DNA of 44,512 nt from Lysobacteraceae bacterium PS02340 (GCA_029959605.1 JASCOC010000025.1:1-44512); one strand, 5' to 3'. Shown: positions 29,324 to 38,286, numbered from the stretch's first letter. Notes: a model not told the origin generated them from the letters alone. Translations and numbers: made by a program.

Positions 29324-29351
29324 AAAGGCCCGCTTCGGCGGGTCTTTTTTT
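29324..29351 (+). terminator. Intrinsic terminator of the OmpW-like gene
   Basis: GGCCCGC (29327-29333), TTCG tetraloop, GCGGGTC (29338-29344) with one G-U pair, then seven T (29345-29351) and A-rich bases ahead of the stem. Confidence 0.9.
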
Positions 29352-29390
29352 ATGCGGCATTTCGATGCGTACGGTGCGCACGCTTGGCGG

Positions 29391-29927
29391 TTACAGCCAG
29401 CGCCCCAGCCGCCACTGCAGCAGCACCGCGTACATCGCGTGATAGCCGACCACGAGCCCGGCGACCGCGAACAGGCCGGCCGGCTCGCCGAGCGGCCCCC
29501 ACGCCGCGAGCGCCGCGTAGTCGCCGCGCATGCGCTCCCAGGCCTGCCAGATACCGGCGAACACGCGCGCGACGACGACCAGCGTCAGCGCCAGCACCAG
29601 CCAGCGGTTCGGCGTGTACCAGACCTGGCCGGGACGATGCTCGACGCGCGTCAGCGCCCAGCCCAGACCCCCGAGCGCCAGTCCGGCGAGCACGCCCAGC
29701 GCGGCGTACGGAAACGCGTGATCGACGAACAGCTGGGCGATGCCCATGCCGCCGAGGAACACCAGCGCGGATGCCGGAATCAGCCAGGCATTGAGCCGGG
29801 TCAGCCAGCGCGGCGGACGCCGGCGCGAGGTGCCGACGCGATAGCGGTTCCACAGCGCCAGCGGCCACAGCAGAAGCAGCAACGCGAAGATGGCGAGCGG
29901 GACCACGGCGAGCAACAGAAGAGGCAT
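29391..29927 (-). CDS. Inner-membrane protein of unknown function
   Basis: 178 residues with about five hydrophobic helices (about 4-26, 47-66, 73-90, 108-128, 148-170). A cytoplasmic or periplasmic stretch contains TRVEHRPGQVWYTPNRWLVL, a motif reminiscent of CcdC/DUF1453-like membrane proteins. I do not recognise a function. It lies 78 bp after the drug/metabolite-type transporter gene on the same strand and may be co-transcribed with it. Confidence 0.7.
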   Translation of the reverse strand: MPLLLLAVVPLAIFALLLLLWPLALWNRYRVGTSRRRPPRWLTRLNAWLIPASALVFLGGMGIAQLFVDHAFPYAALGVLAGLALGGLGWALTRVEHRPGQVWYTPNRWLVLALTLVVVARVFAGIWQAWERMRGDYAALAAWGPLGEPAGLFAVAGLVVGYHAMYAVLLQWRLGRWL

Positions 29928-30005
29928 GGCGGTGTCGCGGATTCCGGCGTGTCCAGTGCGGCATGATCGGCGATCCAGCGCGCGACCACGATGAAAAAGT
30001 GGCGC

Positions 30006-30935
30006 CTAGGGCCGCGGCGTGCCGTCGAGGCGCTTGATCTCGGCGTCCACCGTCCCGGCATCGGACAGCACTTTCTCGCGGCGGAACATGTACAGCCCGC
30101 TGGCGACGATGATGCCGGCGCCCAGCCACGTCATGCCGTCGGGCAGCACCTGCCAGACGAACAGATCCAGCAGCACCACCCACAGCAGCGCGGTGTACTC
30201 CAGCGGCGCGACCTGGCTCGCTTCGCCGAGCCGGAACGCGTGCGTCAGCCCGACCTGCCCCAGCGCACCGGTCACGCCGATCAGTGCGAGCACCCACCAG
30301 TGTTCGCGCTGCAGCGGCTGCCAGTCCGGCCACGCCAGCACGCCGGCGAACACCGCCATCAGCACCAGGAACCAGAACACCAGCGCCTCGGGGCTGTCGC
30401 GCTGCGCGAGCTTGCGCACGGTGATCGAGGCGATCGCGTAGCACAGCGCGCCACCGACGACCGACAGCCCGGCCAGCGTCGCCATGCCCTCGCCGGTCGG
30501 CCGCAACACGACCAGCACACCGACCACGCCGAGCGCGATCGCGGTCCAGCGCCGCGGCCCGACCTTCTCGCCGAGCAACGGCACCGCCAGCGCGGTGACC
30601 ATCAGCGGCGACACGAACACGATGGCGTACGCAGTCGACAGCGGCATCCGCGCCAGCCCGTAGACGAAGCCGGCGATCATGCCGACGCCCAGGATCCCGC
30701 GCAGCAGGTGCAGCGGCCAGTGGATGCGCAACAGACTCCCCGCGCGCCCGCGCAGCAGCAGCCAGCCGACGATCAGCGGCAGCGTCGCCAGACTGCGGAA
30801 GGTCGCGACCTGGAACGCGGAATAGTCGTTCGCGATCCACTTCATTCCCGCGTCCATGCCGGCGAACGCGAGCACGGCGAACAGCATCCACAGCGCGGCG
30901 GCGCGGGCATCGGTGGGAGCGGAAGAAGCGGACAT
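30006..30935 (-). CDS. EamA/DMT-family transporter
   Basis: Ten-helix inner-membrane carrier of the drug/metabolite transporter superfamily, about 309 residues, with two EamA repeats (about 15-145 and 160-290). Signatures include FAGMDAGMKWIANDYS, FVYGLARMPLSTAYAIVFVSPLMVTALAVPLLGEKV in repeat 1 and LTHAFRLGEASQVAPLEYTALLW in repeat 2. Members export amino acids, nucleosides or drugs; the substrate cannot be read from the sequence. The start may be ATG 30935 (MSASSAPTDA) or ATG 30968, 11 codons upstream; neither has a good ribosome site. Confidence 0.88.
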   Translation of the reverse strand: MSASSAPTDARAAALWMLFAVLAFAGMDAGMKWIANDYSAFQVATFRSLATLPLIVGWLLLRGRAGSLLRIHWPLHLLRGILGVGMIAGFVYGLARMPLSTAYAIVFVSPLMVTALAVPLLGEKVGPRRWTAIALGVVGVLVVLRPTGEGMATLAGLSVVGGALCYAIASITVRKLAQRDSPEALVFWFLVLMAVFAGVLAWPDWQPLQREHWWVLALIGVTGALGQVGLTHAFRLGEASQVAPLEYTALLWVVLLDLFVWQVLPDGMTWLGAGIIVASGLYMFRREKVLSDAGTVDAEIKRLDGTPRP

Positions 30936-31074
30936 GACGATGGGCGAGGCGGTGGTGCGGATGCGCATCCTCGCATGGGCGGCCGAGGTGGGCTAAGCCG
31001 GGACGTGCTGAATTTTCTTCACCATCCAGCCGATCGCCGATCAGCATTGCGCCTACGCAAGCAGCCAGCTGAAG

Positions 31075-31099
31075 CCCTCCCCCGCACTGCGGGGGAGGG
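31075..31099. repeat. Palindromic intergenic repeat
   Basis: CCCTCCCCCGC (31075-31085) and GCGGGGGAGGG (31089-31099) form a perfect 11-bp dyad around ACT, followed by TTGGGTGGGGGC. This CCCTCCCCC...GGGTTGGGTGGGGG form resembles a dispersed intergenic repeat seen in many Lysobacter/Xanthomonas-type genomes (recalled, not searched). The gap 30936-31312 has no supportable gene. At 31281-31311 a second motif of the same flavour (CCCCCTCTCGCGAGGGAAGG) occurs. Confidence 0.6.
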
Positions 31100-31312
31100 T
31101 TGGGTGGGGGCGAACCCCGAGTTCGGCACTGCCCCCTCGTGCGAGTTCGTCGGTGAGAGCGCGCCCGGTGCATTGCGCCGGCACGCAAGGTTCGCCCCCG
31201 TCCCGACCTGCCCGGCCCGGCGAAGCACGCCGGACATTCGATCGATCCACGCGGCGGTGCCGCGCAAGCGGACCACTCTCATCCCCCTCTCGCGAGGGAA
31301 GGTGCAGGGCTC

Positions 31313-32362
31313 TCAGCCCTTCAGCGTCGCCGTATCGATGACGAACCGGTAGCGCACGTCGCCCTTGAGCATGCGCTCGTAGGCGGTGTTGATGTCGGCG
31401 ATGCCGATGCGCTCGATGTCGGAGACGATGCCGTGTTCGGCGCAGAAGTCGAGCATCTCCTGGGTCTCGCGGATGCCGCCGATCAGCGAACCGGTCAGGC
31501 GACGGCGCTGCATGATCAGTGCGCCGGCGGCGACCGGTGCCGGCTGGTCCGGCACGCCGAGCAGGATCATCGTGCCGTCGACCTTCAGCAGCGACAGATA
31601 GACGTTGTAGTCGTGCGGCGCGGAGACGCTGTCGACGATGAAGTCGAAGGTCTTGGCCAGCGTCTTGAATGTGGCTTCGTCACGCGTCGCGGCGAAATCG
31701 TGCGCGCCGAGCTTCAGGGCGTCATCGCGCTTGGATTCGGACGTGCTGAGCACGGTCACGCGCGCGCCCATCGCCACGGCGAACTTCACCGCCATGTGGC
31801 CGAGGCCACCGAGGCCGACCACGGCCACCGCGTCACCGGCCTTGACGCCGAAGTGGCGCAGCGGCGAATACGTGGTGATGCCGGCGCATAGCAGCGGCGC
31901 CGCGGCGTCGAGCGGCAGGGATTCGGGCACGCGCAGCACGTAGTCCTGATCGACGGTGATGCGGGTCGAGTAGCCGCCGTAGGTCGGGGCGCTGCCGTCG
32001 CGTTCCATCGCGTTGTAGGTGCCGGTCATGCCCTGTTCGCAGAACTGCTCCTCGCCCGCCTGGCATTGCGCGCAGGACCGGCAGGAATCGACGAAACAGC
32101 CGACACCAACCGCGTCGCCGACCTTGAACTTCATGACGCCGGTGCCGACTTCGGCGACATGGCCGACGATCTCGTGGCCGGGGACCATCGGGAAGATCGA
32201 GCCGCCCCATTCGTCGCGGACCTAGTGCAGATCGGAATGGCAGACGCCGCAGAAGGCGATGTCGATCAGAACTTCGTTGGCGCGCGGGGCGCGGCGCTGG
32301 ATCGTGGTCGGCGCCAGCGGCGTGGTGGCGTCGGCGGCGGCGTAGGCGGGGGTCTCGAGCAT
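31313..32362 (-). pseudogene. YahK-like NADP-dependent alcohol dehydrogenase, interrupted by an amber codon
   Basis: Zinc-dependent alcohol/aldehyde dehydrogenase gene with a single lesion. From ATG 32362 the frame reads 46 residues to [11 protein letters not shown], then TAG at 32222-32224, then continues VRDEWGGSIFPMVPGHEIVG to a normal stop. The family has [12 protein letters not shown] here, so CAG to TAG is a one-base change. Without it the product would be 349 residues, the length of E. coli YahK. Both zinc sites (CGVCH; the later Cys cluster CFVDSCRSCAQC) and the NADP fold GLGGLGHMAVK are preserved. Re-initiation at ATG 32188 would lack the first catalytic Cys. This is a recent nonsense mutation or a sequencing error. 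Confidence 0.88.
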
Positions 32363-32499
32363 GGCGGATGCCTCGTCATGGGCAGTCGTGGGAACCATTA
32401 TTTTGCGGTCCCCCACGCAATGTTGGCGTGGCATCGGCGGAACCGCCCATACCGCCGGTGCGGTAATCTGCGCGCCTTCGTCCCACCTGCAGGTGCCCC

Positions 32500-32982
32500 A
32501 TGCCGTCCTTCGATATCGTGTCCGAAGTCGACACCCACGAGCTGACCAATGCCGTCGACCAGGCCAACCGCGAGCTGACCACGCGCTTCGACTTCAAGGG
32601 CGTCGAGGCGTCCTACGAACTCGACGGATCGACCATCAAGCAGTCGGCGCCGAGCGACTTCCAGGTCCAGCAGATGACCGAGATCCTGCGCCAGCGCCTG
32701 GCCGCGCGGAAGATCGACGTGAAGTGTCTGGAGTTCGGCGACATCGAGACCAACCTCGCCGGCGCGCGGCAGACGGTCACCGTCAAGCAGGGCATCGAGC
32801 GCGATCTGGCGAAGAAGATCCAGAACACGCTGAAAGAGGCCAAGCTCAAGGTCGACAGCCAGATCAACGGCGACAAGCTGCGCGTGAACGGCAAGAAGCG
32901 CGACGATCTGCAGGCGGCGATGGCCCTGTTGCGCGGCGCGGATTTCGAGCTGCCGCTGCAGTTCGACAACTTCCGCGACTGA
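32500..32982 (+). CDS. yajQ: YajQ-family nucleotide-binding protein
   Basis: 160 residues, starting [21 protein letters not shown] and ending [12 protein letters not shown], both hallmarks of YajQ. The core has [16 protein letters not shown] and [14 protein letters not shown]. Two ferredoxin-like domains are expected. A Xanthomonas homologue binds cyclic di-GMP and affects virulence gene expression through a transcription factor; the same role here is inference. It is followed after 5 bp by the DUF1415 gene. Confidence 0.95.
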   Translation: MPSFDIVSEVDTHELTNAVDQANRELTTRFDFKGVEASYELDGSTIKQSAPSDFQVQQMTEILRQRLAARKIDVKCLEFGDIETNLAGARQTVTVKQGIERDLAKKIQNTLKEAKLKVDSQINGDKLRVNGKKRDDLQAAMALLRGADFELPLQFDNFRD

Positions 32983-32987
32983 TCCGC

Positions 32988-33536
32988 ATGTTCCCGAGCG
33001 CCGACCCGATCGCCGACACCCGCCTGTGGCTGGAGCGCGCGGTGATCGGACTGAACCTGTGTCCGTTCGCGAAGGCCGTCGTGGTCAAGGACCAGGTGCG
33101 GTTCGTGCTCAGCGACGCGACGACGCCCGAGGCTTTGCTCGAAGCACTCGGCGAGGAACTGCTGCGCCTGCGCGATACGCCGGCCAGCGAGATCGACACG
33201 ACGCTGATCGTGCATCCGCAGGTGCTGGGCGATTTCCTCGAATACAACGACTTCCTCGACGAGGCCGACGGCCTGGTCGAAGCGCTGGAGCTCGATGGCG
33301 TGCTGCAGGTCGCGAGCTTCCATCCCGATTACCAGTTCGCCGGCACCGCACCCGACGAGATCGGCAACTTCACCAACCGCGCGCCGTATCCGACACTGCA
33401 CCTGCTGCGCGAAGACAGCGTGGCGCGCGCGGTGGCGGCGTATCCGGAACCGGACCGCATCATCGACCGCAATCTCGGCACGCTCGAAACGCTGGGACAT
33501 GCCGGCTGGGCGCGATTGTTCACCGAAGCGAACTGA
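32988..33536 (+). CDS. DUF1415 family protein
   Basis: 182 residues matching the DUF1415 family by its blocks: VIGLNLCPFAKAVV near residue 20, FLEYNDFLDEAD, ASFHPDYQFAGTAPDEIGNFTNRAPYPTLHLLRED and AYPEPDRIIDRNL. The Cys in NLCPFAK and the His in SFHPDYQF are conserved and could bind metal or act in catalysis. No function is established to my knowledge. It starts 5 bp after yajQ and is probably co-transcribed. Cytosolic: no signal peptide or membrane helix. Confidence 0.88.
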   Translation: MFPSADPIADTRLWLERAVIGLNLCPFAKAVVVKDQVRFVLSDATTPEALLEALGEELLRLRDTPASEIDTTLIVHPQVLGDFLEYNDFLDEADGLVEALELDGVLQVASFHPDYQFAGTAPDEIGNFTNRAPYPTLHLLREDSVARAVAAYPEPDRIIDRNLGTLETLGHAGWARLFTEAN

Positions 33537-33590
33537 GGGTGGCAGGGCGCGCGACTGCGTTGCGTCCCTGGTTACCGCCGCGATGCCGGG

Positions 33591-35813
33591 TCAATGTGCC
33601 GGCGCGCTCTGCTCGGCGGGGCTCTGCAGTGCCCGCGGTTGTGGCGCCTGCTGTCGGTCCGCTTCGGATGCCTGCGCCGCGGCCTGATCGCGCGCGAAAA
33701 GTTGCGCCTGACCTTCGGCCAGCCATGCCTGCGCGCCTGCCGTCTCCATCAGTGCGGACGACGCCTGGTGTGCGGTCTCCGTATCGCCCTGCCTGACCGC
33801 CGAGAACAGACGCTCCAGCGCGGCGCCTGCACCCCCTGACAGCAGCGCGGACTGCGTCTGCAATGTTGGCGCTTCGGCCTTGCGCTCATGCGCGAGCAGC
33901 ATGTCCCGTGCGGCCGCCTCCTGTTCGGCGACGTGGCGCTCCAGACTCGGCAGCACGGCCGACGCCATGCCGTGGCGAGCGACCGCTTCCGACAGCGCCG
34001 GTCCCGCCTCGCCTACCAGCTCGATCGCACCGGACCAGCTCTGGATGCCCCGCGATGTGCGCGGGTCGTAGCTGAGCGCACCGCCGACGATCGCGCCGCT
34101 CAGGCCGCCGAGGCCTGCACCGGCGGTCGGTGCCTGCGCCGTCGCCTGCGTGAGTCGCGCGCCTGCGACCTCGAAACCGGCATCGAGCCGTTCGCCGACG
34201 TACACCAGCCGATCGCGCACCCAAGTCCCGGCCGCACCTGTCCCTGTCTGGACGCCGTCCGCGATGGCGCCGGCCATCTCGCGCCGGCCCTGCGCCGCGG
34301 CGCGCCCCTGTTCGATCTCGGCGTGGGCTTCGCGTCGGTTGCGGTCCAGCGCGGCATCGCCGCCCGTCTCGATGCGTTCCGCGCGCACGTGCAGACCTTC
34401 GCGCCACGCGTCGGAGACCATGCCCGCTGCATCGCCCATGGTGCGCAGGAGCGCGCCGCGGCCATTCGCAGCAGTGGCCTGTGCCCAGCCCTGCGCGTGG
34501 TCGATGGCCGCCGCGCCCTGCGCGCCCACCATCCGCGCGTGTGCGGTGAACTCCCCCATCGCCCGTGTGCCCTGCGACACCACCACGCCGGCGCCTTGCC
34601 AGGTCCTGTCGATATGCAGACCGGCGAGCGCCGTTCCGGTACGCGCGGCCTCGCCGGCGTCGACGAGTCCGTCGCCGATGACGCGCCCGCCGTCGGCGAC
34701 AACCTGGCCGGCCTGCGCACCCGCGTTCGCACCGCGCGCGCCCATCGCCAGCACGGTCAGAAGTGGTCCGCCCAACTGATGCAGCTCGGCCATCGAGGCA
34801 CGGTCTTCGCGCGCGACGAGCGTCTGCTCGTGATGCGTCATCGCCACCAGCGGTGGCATGCGTTTGCCTGCGGCCTCGGGCATGTGCCGGATCATGGACG
34901 CGGCTTCGCCGCGCTCGAGCGCTTCGAGCAATGCGCGCACGGCGGGATGCGACGATTCGGGGATGCCCGGGAGCAGCCTGTGCTCGAGATAGTCACGGCC
35001 CGCCGGCGTGCTTTGCACAGCGGCTGCACCATTGGTGATCAGCATCGCCATCCGCTCGCGCTGCAGATCGCTCATGCCACGCACGTCCTGCTGCACACCG
35101 TCGTTGAGGATTTCGCCATGCACCTGCCAGGTGGTGACGGTTTCGCTGGTGTCGAAGAGCTGCGCTCCCGGCTTGTCTTTCAGGAAGTTGGGCGCGGTGT
35201 CCGGATGCAGCCCGGCCGCGTTGAAGGTGACCGCGCGCATGCCTGTTACCGCCGATGCTGCCGAGGCCATGCCACCGCCCAGGCTGTGACCGGTGATCTC
35301 GAAATCGAGTCCTGCGCGCTTGAGCATTTCTGCCAACGCCATGGCGCGGGTGTAGTAGTCGGTTTCTAATCCGATCGACTGCGGCAGATTGTTGCCGACG
35401 AAATCCTCGAGAGATGTATCCCGCAGTTCGCCATTCTCGACGACATGGCCTCTCGACCCTTTGAAGGCGAGCGTCGGTCTGAAATCGGGTCCCAATACAG
35501 CGGGGTCCGGAACGTAGATCTCCGCCCGGAACCCGGATTCTTCGGGATGCAGCAAATCCAGGATTCGTCCATCGTCCAGTGGAAGCCCGGGAAGCACCTC
35601 GCGCAGCAGGCGAGGCGTTGCGCTGACGCGCAACCAGCCCGGCGGTGGATCGCCCGCACTCTGGGCCGCGTCGTAGCTGTCGTGAGACAGCCCAGCCATT
35701 TCCTGCGCGCGGTAGGTCGCCATGAGGCGATCCACATGGTTTGCTGCGCCACTCGATTCGCTGGAGCGCAACGCATCCAGCAGACGCTGGCGTTCCGCAT
35801 GCTGCGTCGTCAT
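33591..35813 (-). CDS. Lipase-domain protein, probable antibacterial effector
   Basis: 740 residues, no signal peptide. The N-terminal part (about 60-290) is an alpha/beta-hydrolase lipase: oxyanion-type AFKGSRG at 116-122 and nucleophile elbow GHSLGGG with Ser177, followed by TFNAAGLHPDT. The middle (about 340-600) is Ala/Gly-rich with long amphipathic stretches and a glycine-zipper-like GAGLGGLSGAIVGGAL. The tail (about 690-740) is rich in Gln and Ala. Xanthomonadaceae type IV secretion effectors have lipase or lysozyme domains and C-terminal XVIPCD domains with Gln-rich ends. The tail fits that description loosely, but I cannot see the XVIPCD core. Its ATG overlaps the stop of the ankyrin lipoprotein gene (ATGA). 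A type VI effector is the alternative. Confidence 0.8.
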   Translation of the reverse strand: MTTQHAERQRLLDALRSSESSGAANHVDRLMATYRAQEMAGLSHDSYDAAQSAGDPPPGWLRVSATPRLLREVLPGLPLDDGRILDLLHPEESGFRAEIYVPDPAVLGPDFRPTLAFKGSRGHVVENGELRDTSLEDFVGNNLPQSIGLETDYYTRAMALAEMLKRAGLDFEITGHSLGGGMASAASAVTGMRAVTFNAAGLHPDTAPNFLKDKPGAQLFDTSETVTTWQVHGEILNDGVQQDVRGMSDLQRERMAMLITNGAAAVQSTPAGRDYLEHRLLPGIPESSHPAVRALLEALERGEAASMIRHMPEAAGKRMPPLVAMTHHEQTLVAREDRASMAELHQLGGPLLTVLAMGARGANAGAQAGQVVADGGRVIGDGLVDAGEAARTGTALAGLHIDRTWQGAGVVVSQGTRAMGEFTAHARMVGAQGAAAIDHAQGWAQATAANGRGALLRTMGDAAGMVSDAWREGLHVRAERIETGGDAALDRNRREAHAEIEQGRAAAQGRREMAGAIADGVQTGTGAAGTWVRDRLVYVGERLDAGFEVAGARLTQATAQAPTAGAGLGGLSGAIVGGALSYDPRTSRGIQSWSGAIELVGEAGPALSEAVARHGMASAVLPSLERHVAEQEAAARDMLLAHERKAEAPTLQTQSALLSGGAGAALERLFSAVRQGDTETAHQASSALMETAGAQAWLAEGQAQLFARDQAAAQASEADRQQAPQPRALQSPAEQSAPAH

Positions 35814-36766
35814 GTTTCACCTCCGTCGTCGTCCCTGTCGGGAAGCGGAATCTGATCTTCGCTGTCTGGAAATCCGAACGTCGCCCGCATCTTCCGGAAG
35901 TGCTCCGGCATCGGCGGACGCTCGAAGCCATTCGCCAGCAACCAGCGCTGGCATTTGCGCTGCCATTCCGGGTCAGTCGGATTTCCCGGGTGCCAGAAGA
36001 TTGCTTCGATGGCGTGCGAGTCGGCACGCTGCACCGGCTCGCTGAAGGAAAACTGCAATGAAGGGTCAGCGCCGCGCTCCAGCAACCAATGCGCCATTCG
36101 AAACCCGCCGAGACCGGTATAGGTTGTGAGGATCGTGCTGCCAGGCGACGCCTGCACATTGACGTCCGCACCTCGCTCCACAAGCAGTTGCACGTTCTGC
36201 CATTGGTTGCCCTGTACGAAAGCCTGGAACAGCAGCGCCTCGCGGTTCGAATTGCGTGTGTCCGGATCTCCGCCGTGTTCCAGCAGAATCTGCAGATAAA
36301 TCGGGTCGTTCTGCCGGACCGCCCAGACCATCGCATTGTTGTGGCGGCGGGTGCCGCGATCCTTCGTCTCGTAGGTCTTGAAGACGTTCGGATCCGCACC
36401 GCTCTCCAGCATCGCGCGCAGCCCGTCGGGATTGCCGCGGTAGATCGGCCACGCGAGCATCGGAATCCCGCCGTCGCGACCCCAGAACACGCCGTCGGGA
36501 TCAACGCCTTCATCGCGCATCAGGCGACGGACCGCAGCCGCGTCGCCGCTGCCGGCCGCGACTGCCAGCGCCTGCAGTTTCGGATCTTCGAATACACGCG
36601 CGGCTGCGGTGCGTTCGCCCGTGGGGTCGGCCGGCGGCAAGGCCAGCACACAGCCGGACAAGGCGACGATCGACGCCACCAGGCTCAAGGCCCACCACCA
36701 TTGCGTGCACAGGCTGCGCCACGGCGATCTGCGGGCGTGGCGACCTGACGGACCCATCGTGTCCAT
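35810..36766 (-). CDS. Ankyrin-repeat lipoprotein, probable immunity protein
   Basis: 318 residues with a lipoprotein signal peptide: basic N-terminus, hydrophobic WWWALSLVASIVA and lipobox LSGC with lipidated Cys39. Val at +2 (not Asp) suggests sorting to the outer membrane. The mature part (about 60-250) is a series of ankyrin repeats (AVAAGSGDAAAVRRLM, MLESGADPNVF, ILLEHGGDPDTR, LVERGADVNVQ, LLERGADPSLQ). Immunity proteins of secreted antibacterial effectors in Xanthomonadaceae are often periplasm-facing lipoproteins, and ankyrin folds recur beside phospholipase effectors. The stop overlaps the lipase start by 4 nt. ATG 36757, three codons in, is a possible alternative start. Confidence 0.82.
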   Translation of the reverse strand: MDTMGPSGRHARRSPWRSLCTQWWWALSLVASIVALSGCVLALPPADPTGERTAAARVFEDPKLQALAVAAGSGDAAAVRRLMRDEGVDPDGVFWGRDGGIPMLAWPIYRGNPDGLRAMLESGADPNVFKTYETKDRGTRRHNNAMVWAVRQNDPIYLQILLEHGGDPDTRNSNREALLFQAFVQGNQWQNVQLLVERGADVNVQASPGSTILTTYTGLGGFRMAHWLLERGADPSLQFSFSEPVQRADSHAIEAIFWHPGNPTDPEWQRKCQRWLLANGFERPPMPEHFRKMRATFGFPDSEDQIPLPDRDDDGGET

Positions 36767-36903
36767 TCCGACCTCGGCGCTTCCATACGCGATCGGGTCG
36801 AGGGTAACGCAGTCGCCGGAAGCCGCGCTGCCCGCACCGATGCAGGGAATTCCTGACCCGTGCGATGCGCCGGTTGACGGACTCGAACAGCGTCGCGATC
36901 AAT

Positions 36904-36926
36904 ACATAAAAATATGTTTATATAAT
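36904..36926 (+). promoter_or_regulatory. AT-rich promoter/operator of the metal-efflux operon
   Basis: A 26-bp AT-only island (apart from two bases) in GC-rich DNA. A perfect TATAAT -10 lies at 36921-36926, start near 36933, and an inverted repeat ACATA-N4-TATGT (36904-36917) lies in the spacer; no good -35 is seen. AT-rich dyads overlapping the promoter are typical operators of SmtB/ArsR repressors, and one is encoded second in this operon. Confidence 0.65.
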
Positions 36927-36955
36927 AGCGATCCTCCCTGCCGCTCCTGCGTCCC

Positions 36956-37993
36956 ATGCCGCACGACCACGATCACGGCCACACCCACGCACACGGCCAC
37001 GCGCCTTCGGTCTCCGCCGCCAACGAACGCGTGGTGCTGACCGGCTTCGCGCTGACCGCGGGTTTCATGCTGGTCGAGGTCGTCGGGGGCGTGCTGTCGG
37101 GGTCGCTGGCGCTGATCGCCGATGCCGGTCACATGCTGACCGACGCCGCCGCGCTGCTGCTGGCCTGGGTGGGGTTCCGCATCGGGCGCCGCGCGTCCGA
37201 TGCACGGCGCACCTTCGGTTACATGCGCTTCGAAGTACTGGCTGGCCTGGTGAACGCGGTCACGCTGTTCGCGCTGGTGATCTGGATCGTGTGGGAGGCG
37301 ATCCAGCGGCTGCGCAGTCCGGGCGAGGTGCTGGCCGGGCCGATGCTCGCGGTCGCGGTGGTCGGCCTGCTGGTCAACTGCCTGGTGTTCTGGATCCTGC
37401 ATCGCGGCGACCAGTCGCACGTCAATATCAAGGGCGCGACGGTGCACGTGCTCGGCGATCTGCTCGGCTCGGTCGCGGCGATCATCGCGGCGCTGGTGAT
37501 CCACTTCACCGGCTGGATGCCGATCGATCCGATCCTGTCGGTGCTGGTGTGCCTGCTGATCCTGCGCAGCGCCTGGGCGCTGCTGCGCAGCGCATTCGAC
37601 ATCCTGATGGAAGCCGTGCCGCCGGACATCGACATCGCCGTGCTGCAGGACCACGTGCGCGAGACCGTGCCGGGCGTTGCCGACATCGATCACGTGCACG
37701 TGTGGTCGATCACCTCGGGCAAGGTGCTGGCGACGCTGGAACTCACGCTGGCCGACGACGCGCAGCCGGCGCAGGTGGTGCCGGCGGTCAAACGCGCGCT
37801 CGCCGAGCGGTTCGCGATCGGCCACGCCACCGTCGAGGTCGTGCACGTGCCGCAAGCGCAATGCGCGCTGGAGCAGCGCCGGAAGCGCGATGCGCATGCG
37901 CACGAGCACGTACATCACCACGATCACGACCATGCTCACGACGACACGCACGCCCACCCCCACGCGCCAGACCCAACCGGGCCCGACCGATGA
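36956..37993 (+). CDS. Zn/Cd-type cation diffusion facilitator
   Basis: Inner-membrane metal/proton antiporter, 345 residues, six helices. His-rich ends are seen at both termini (MPHDHDHGHTHAHGH and the last 30 residues). The transport site shows the HxxxD pair in helix 2 (His59, Asp63 in DAGHMLTDAA) and in helix 5 (His164, Asp168 in VHVLGDLLGS), the pattern of Zn/Cd exporters such as CzcD and ZitB. A cytoplasmic domain (about 215-310) with VADIDHVHVWSITSG follows. ATG 36956 has no clear ribosome site. The stop overlaps the start of the regulator gene by 4 nt (ATGA). Confidence 0.93.
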   Translation: MPHDHDHGHTHAHGHAPSVSAANERVVLTGFALTAGFMLVEVVGGVLSGSLALIADAGHMLTDAAALLLAWVGFRIGRRASDARRTFGYMRFEVLAGLVNAVTLFALVIWIVWEAIQRLRSPGEVLAGPMLAVAVVGLLVNCLVFWILHRGDQSHVNIKGATVHVLGDLLGSVAAIIAALVIHFTGWMPIDPILSVLVCLLILRSAWALLRSAFDILMEAVPPDIDIAVLQDHVRETVPGVADIDHVHVWSITSGKVLATLELTLADDAQPAQVVPAVKRALAERFAIGHATVEVVHVPQAQCALEQRRKRDAHAHEHVHHHDHDHAHDDTHAHPHAPDPTGPDR

Positions 37994-38286
37994 GCGGCGT
38001 CGACGATGCGCGGCTGGCACTCCTGGCCGAGACGTTCAAGCTGCTCGGTGATCCCACACGGCTGCGCGTGTTGCTGACCTGCCTCGACGGCCCGGTTGCG
38101 GTCGGGGACATCGCACGCCGCACCGGCGCCTCACAGCCGCTGGTCAGCCATCACCTGCGACTGCTGCGCGGCGCGCGGCTGGTACGTGGCGAACGTCAGG
38201 CGCGCCAGGTGCTGTACGAGGCCGACGATGCGCACGTGCGGGACATGCTGCGCGACATGCTCGACCACACCGGCGAGCACGCCTGA
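37990..38286 (+). CDS. ArsR/SmtB-family metal-sensing repressor
   Basis: 98-residue winged-helix repressor. Recognition helix TGASQPLVSHHLRLLRGARLV (about 45-65). The alpha-5 zinc site of SmtB is matched in register: Asp80, His82, His93 and Glu96 (ADDAHVRDMLRDMLDHTGEH), while the Cys-based alpha-3 arsenic/cadmium site is absent. It should therefore sense Zn (or Co) and release the promoter ahead of the efflux gene. Translation is coupled to that gene. Binding to the AT-rich operator is inference. Confidence 0.9.
   Translation: MSGVDDARLALLAETFKLLGDPTRLRVLLTCLDGPVAVGDIARRTGASQPLVSHHLRLLRGARLVRGERQARQVLYEADDAHVRDMLRDMLDHTGEHA

Noticed and set aside
31019..31282. Short minus-strand frames in the gap before the dehydrogenase
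   Set aside because: They read through the palindromic repeat and lack coding character.
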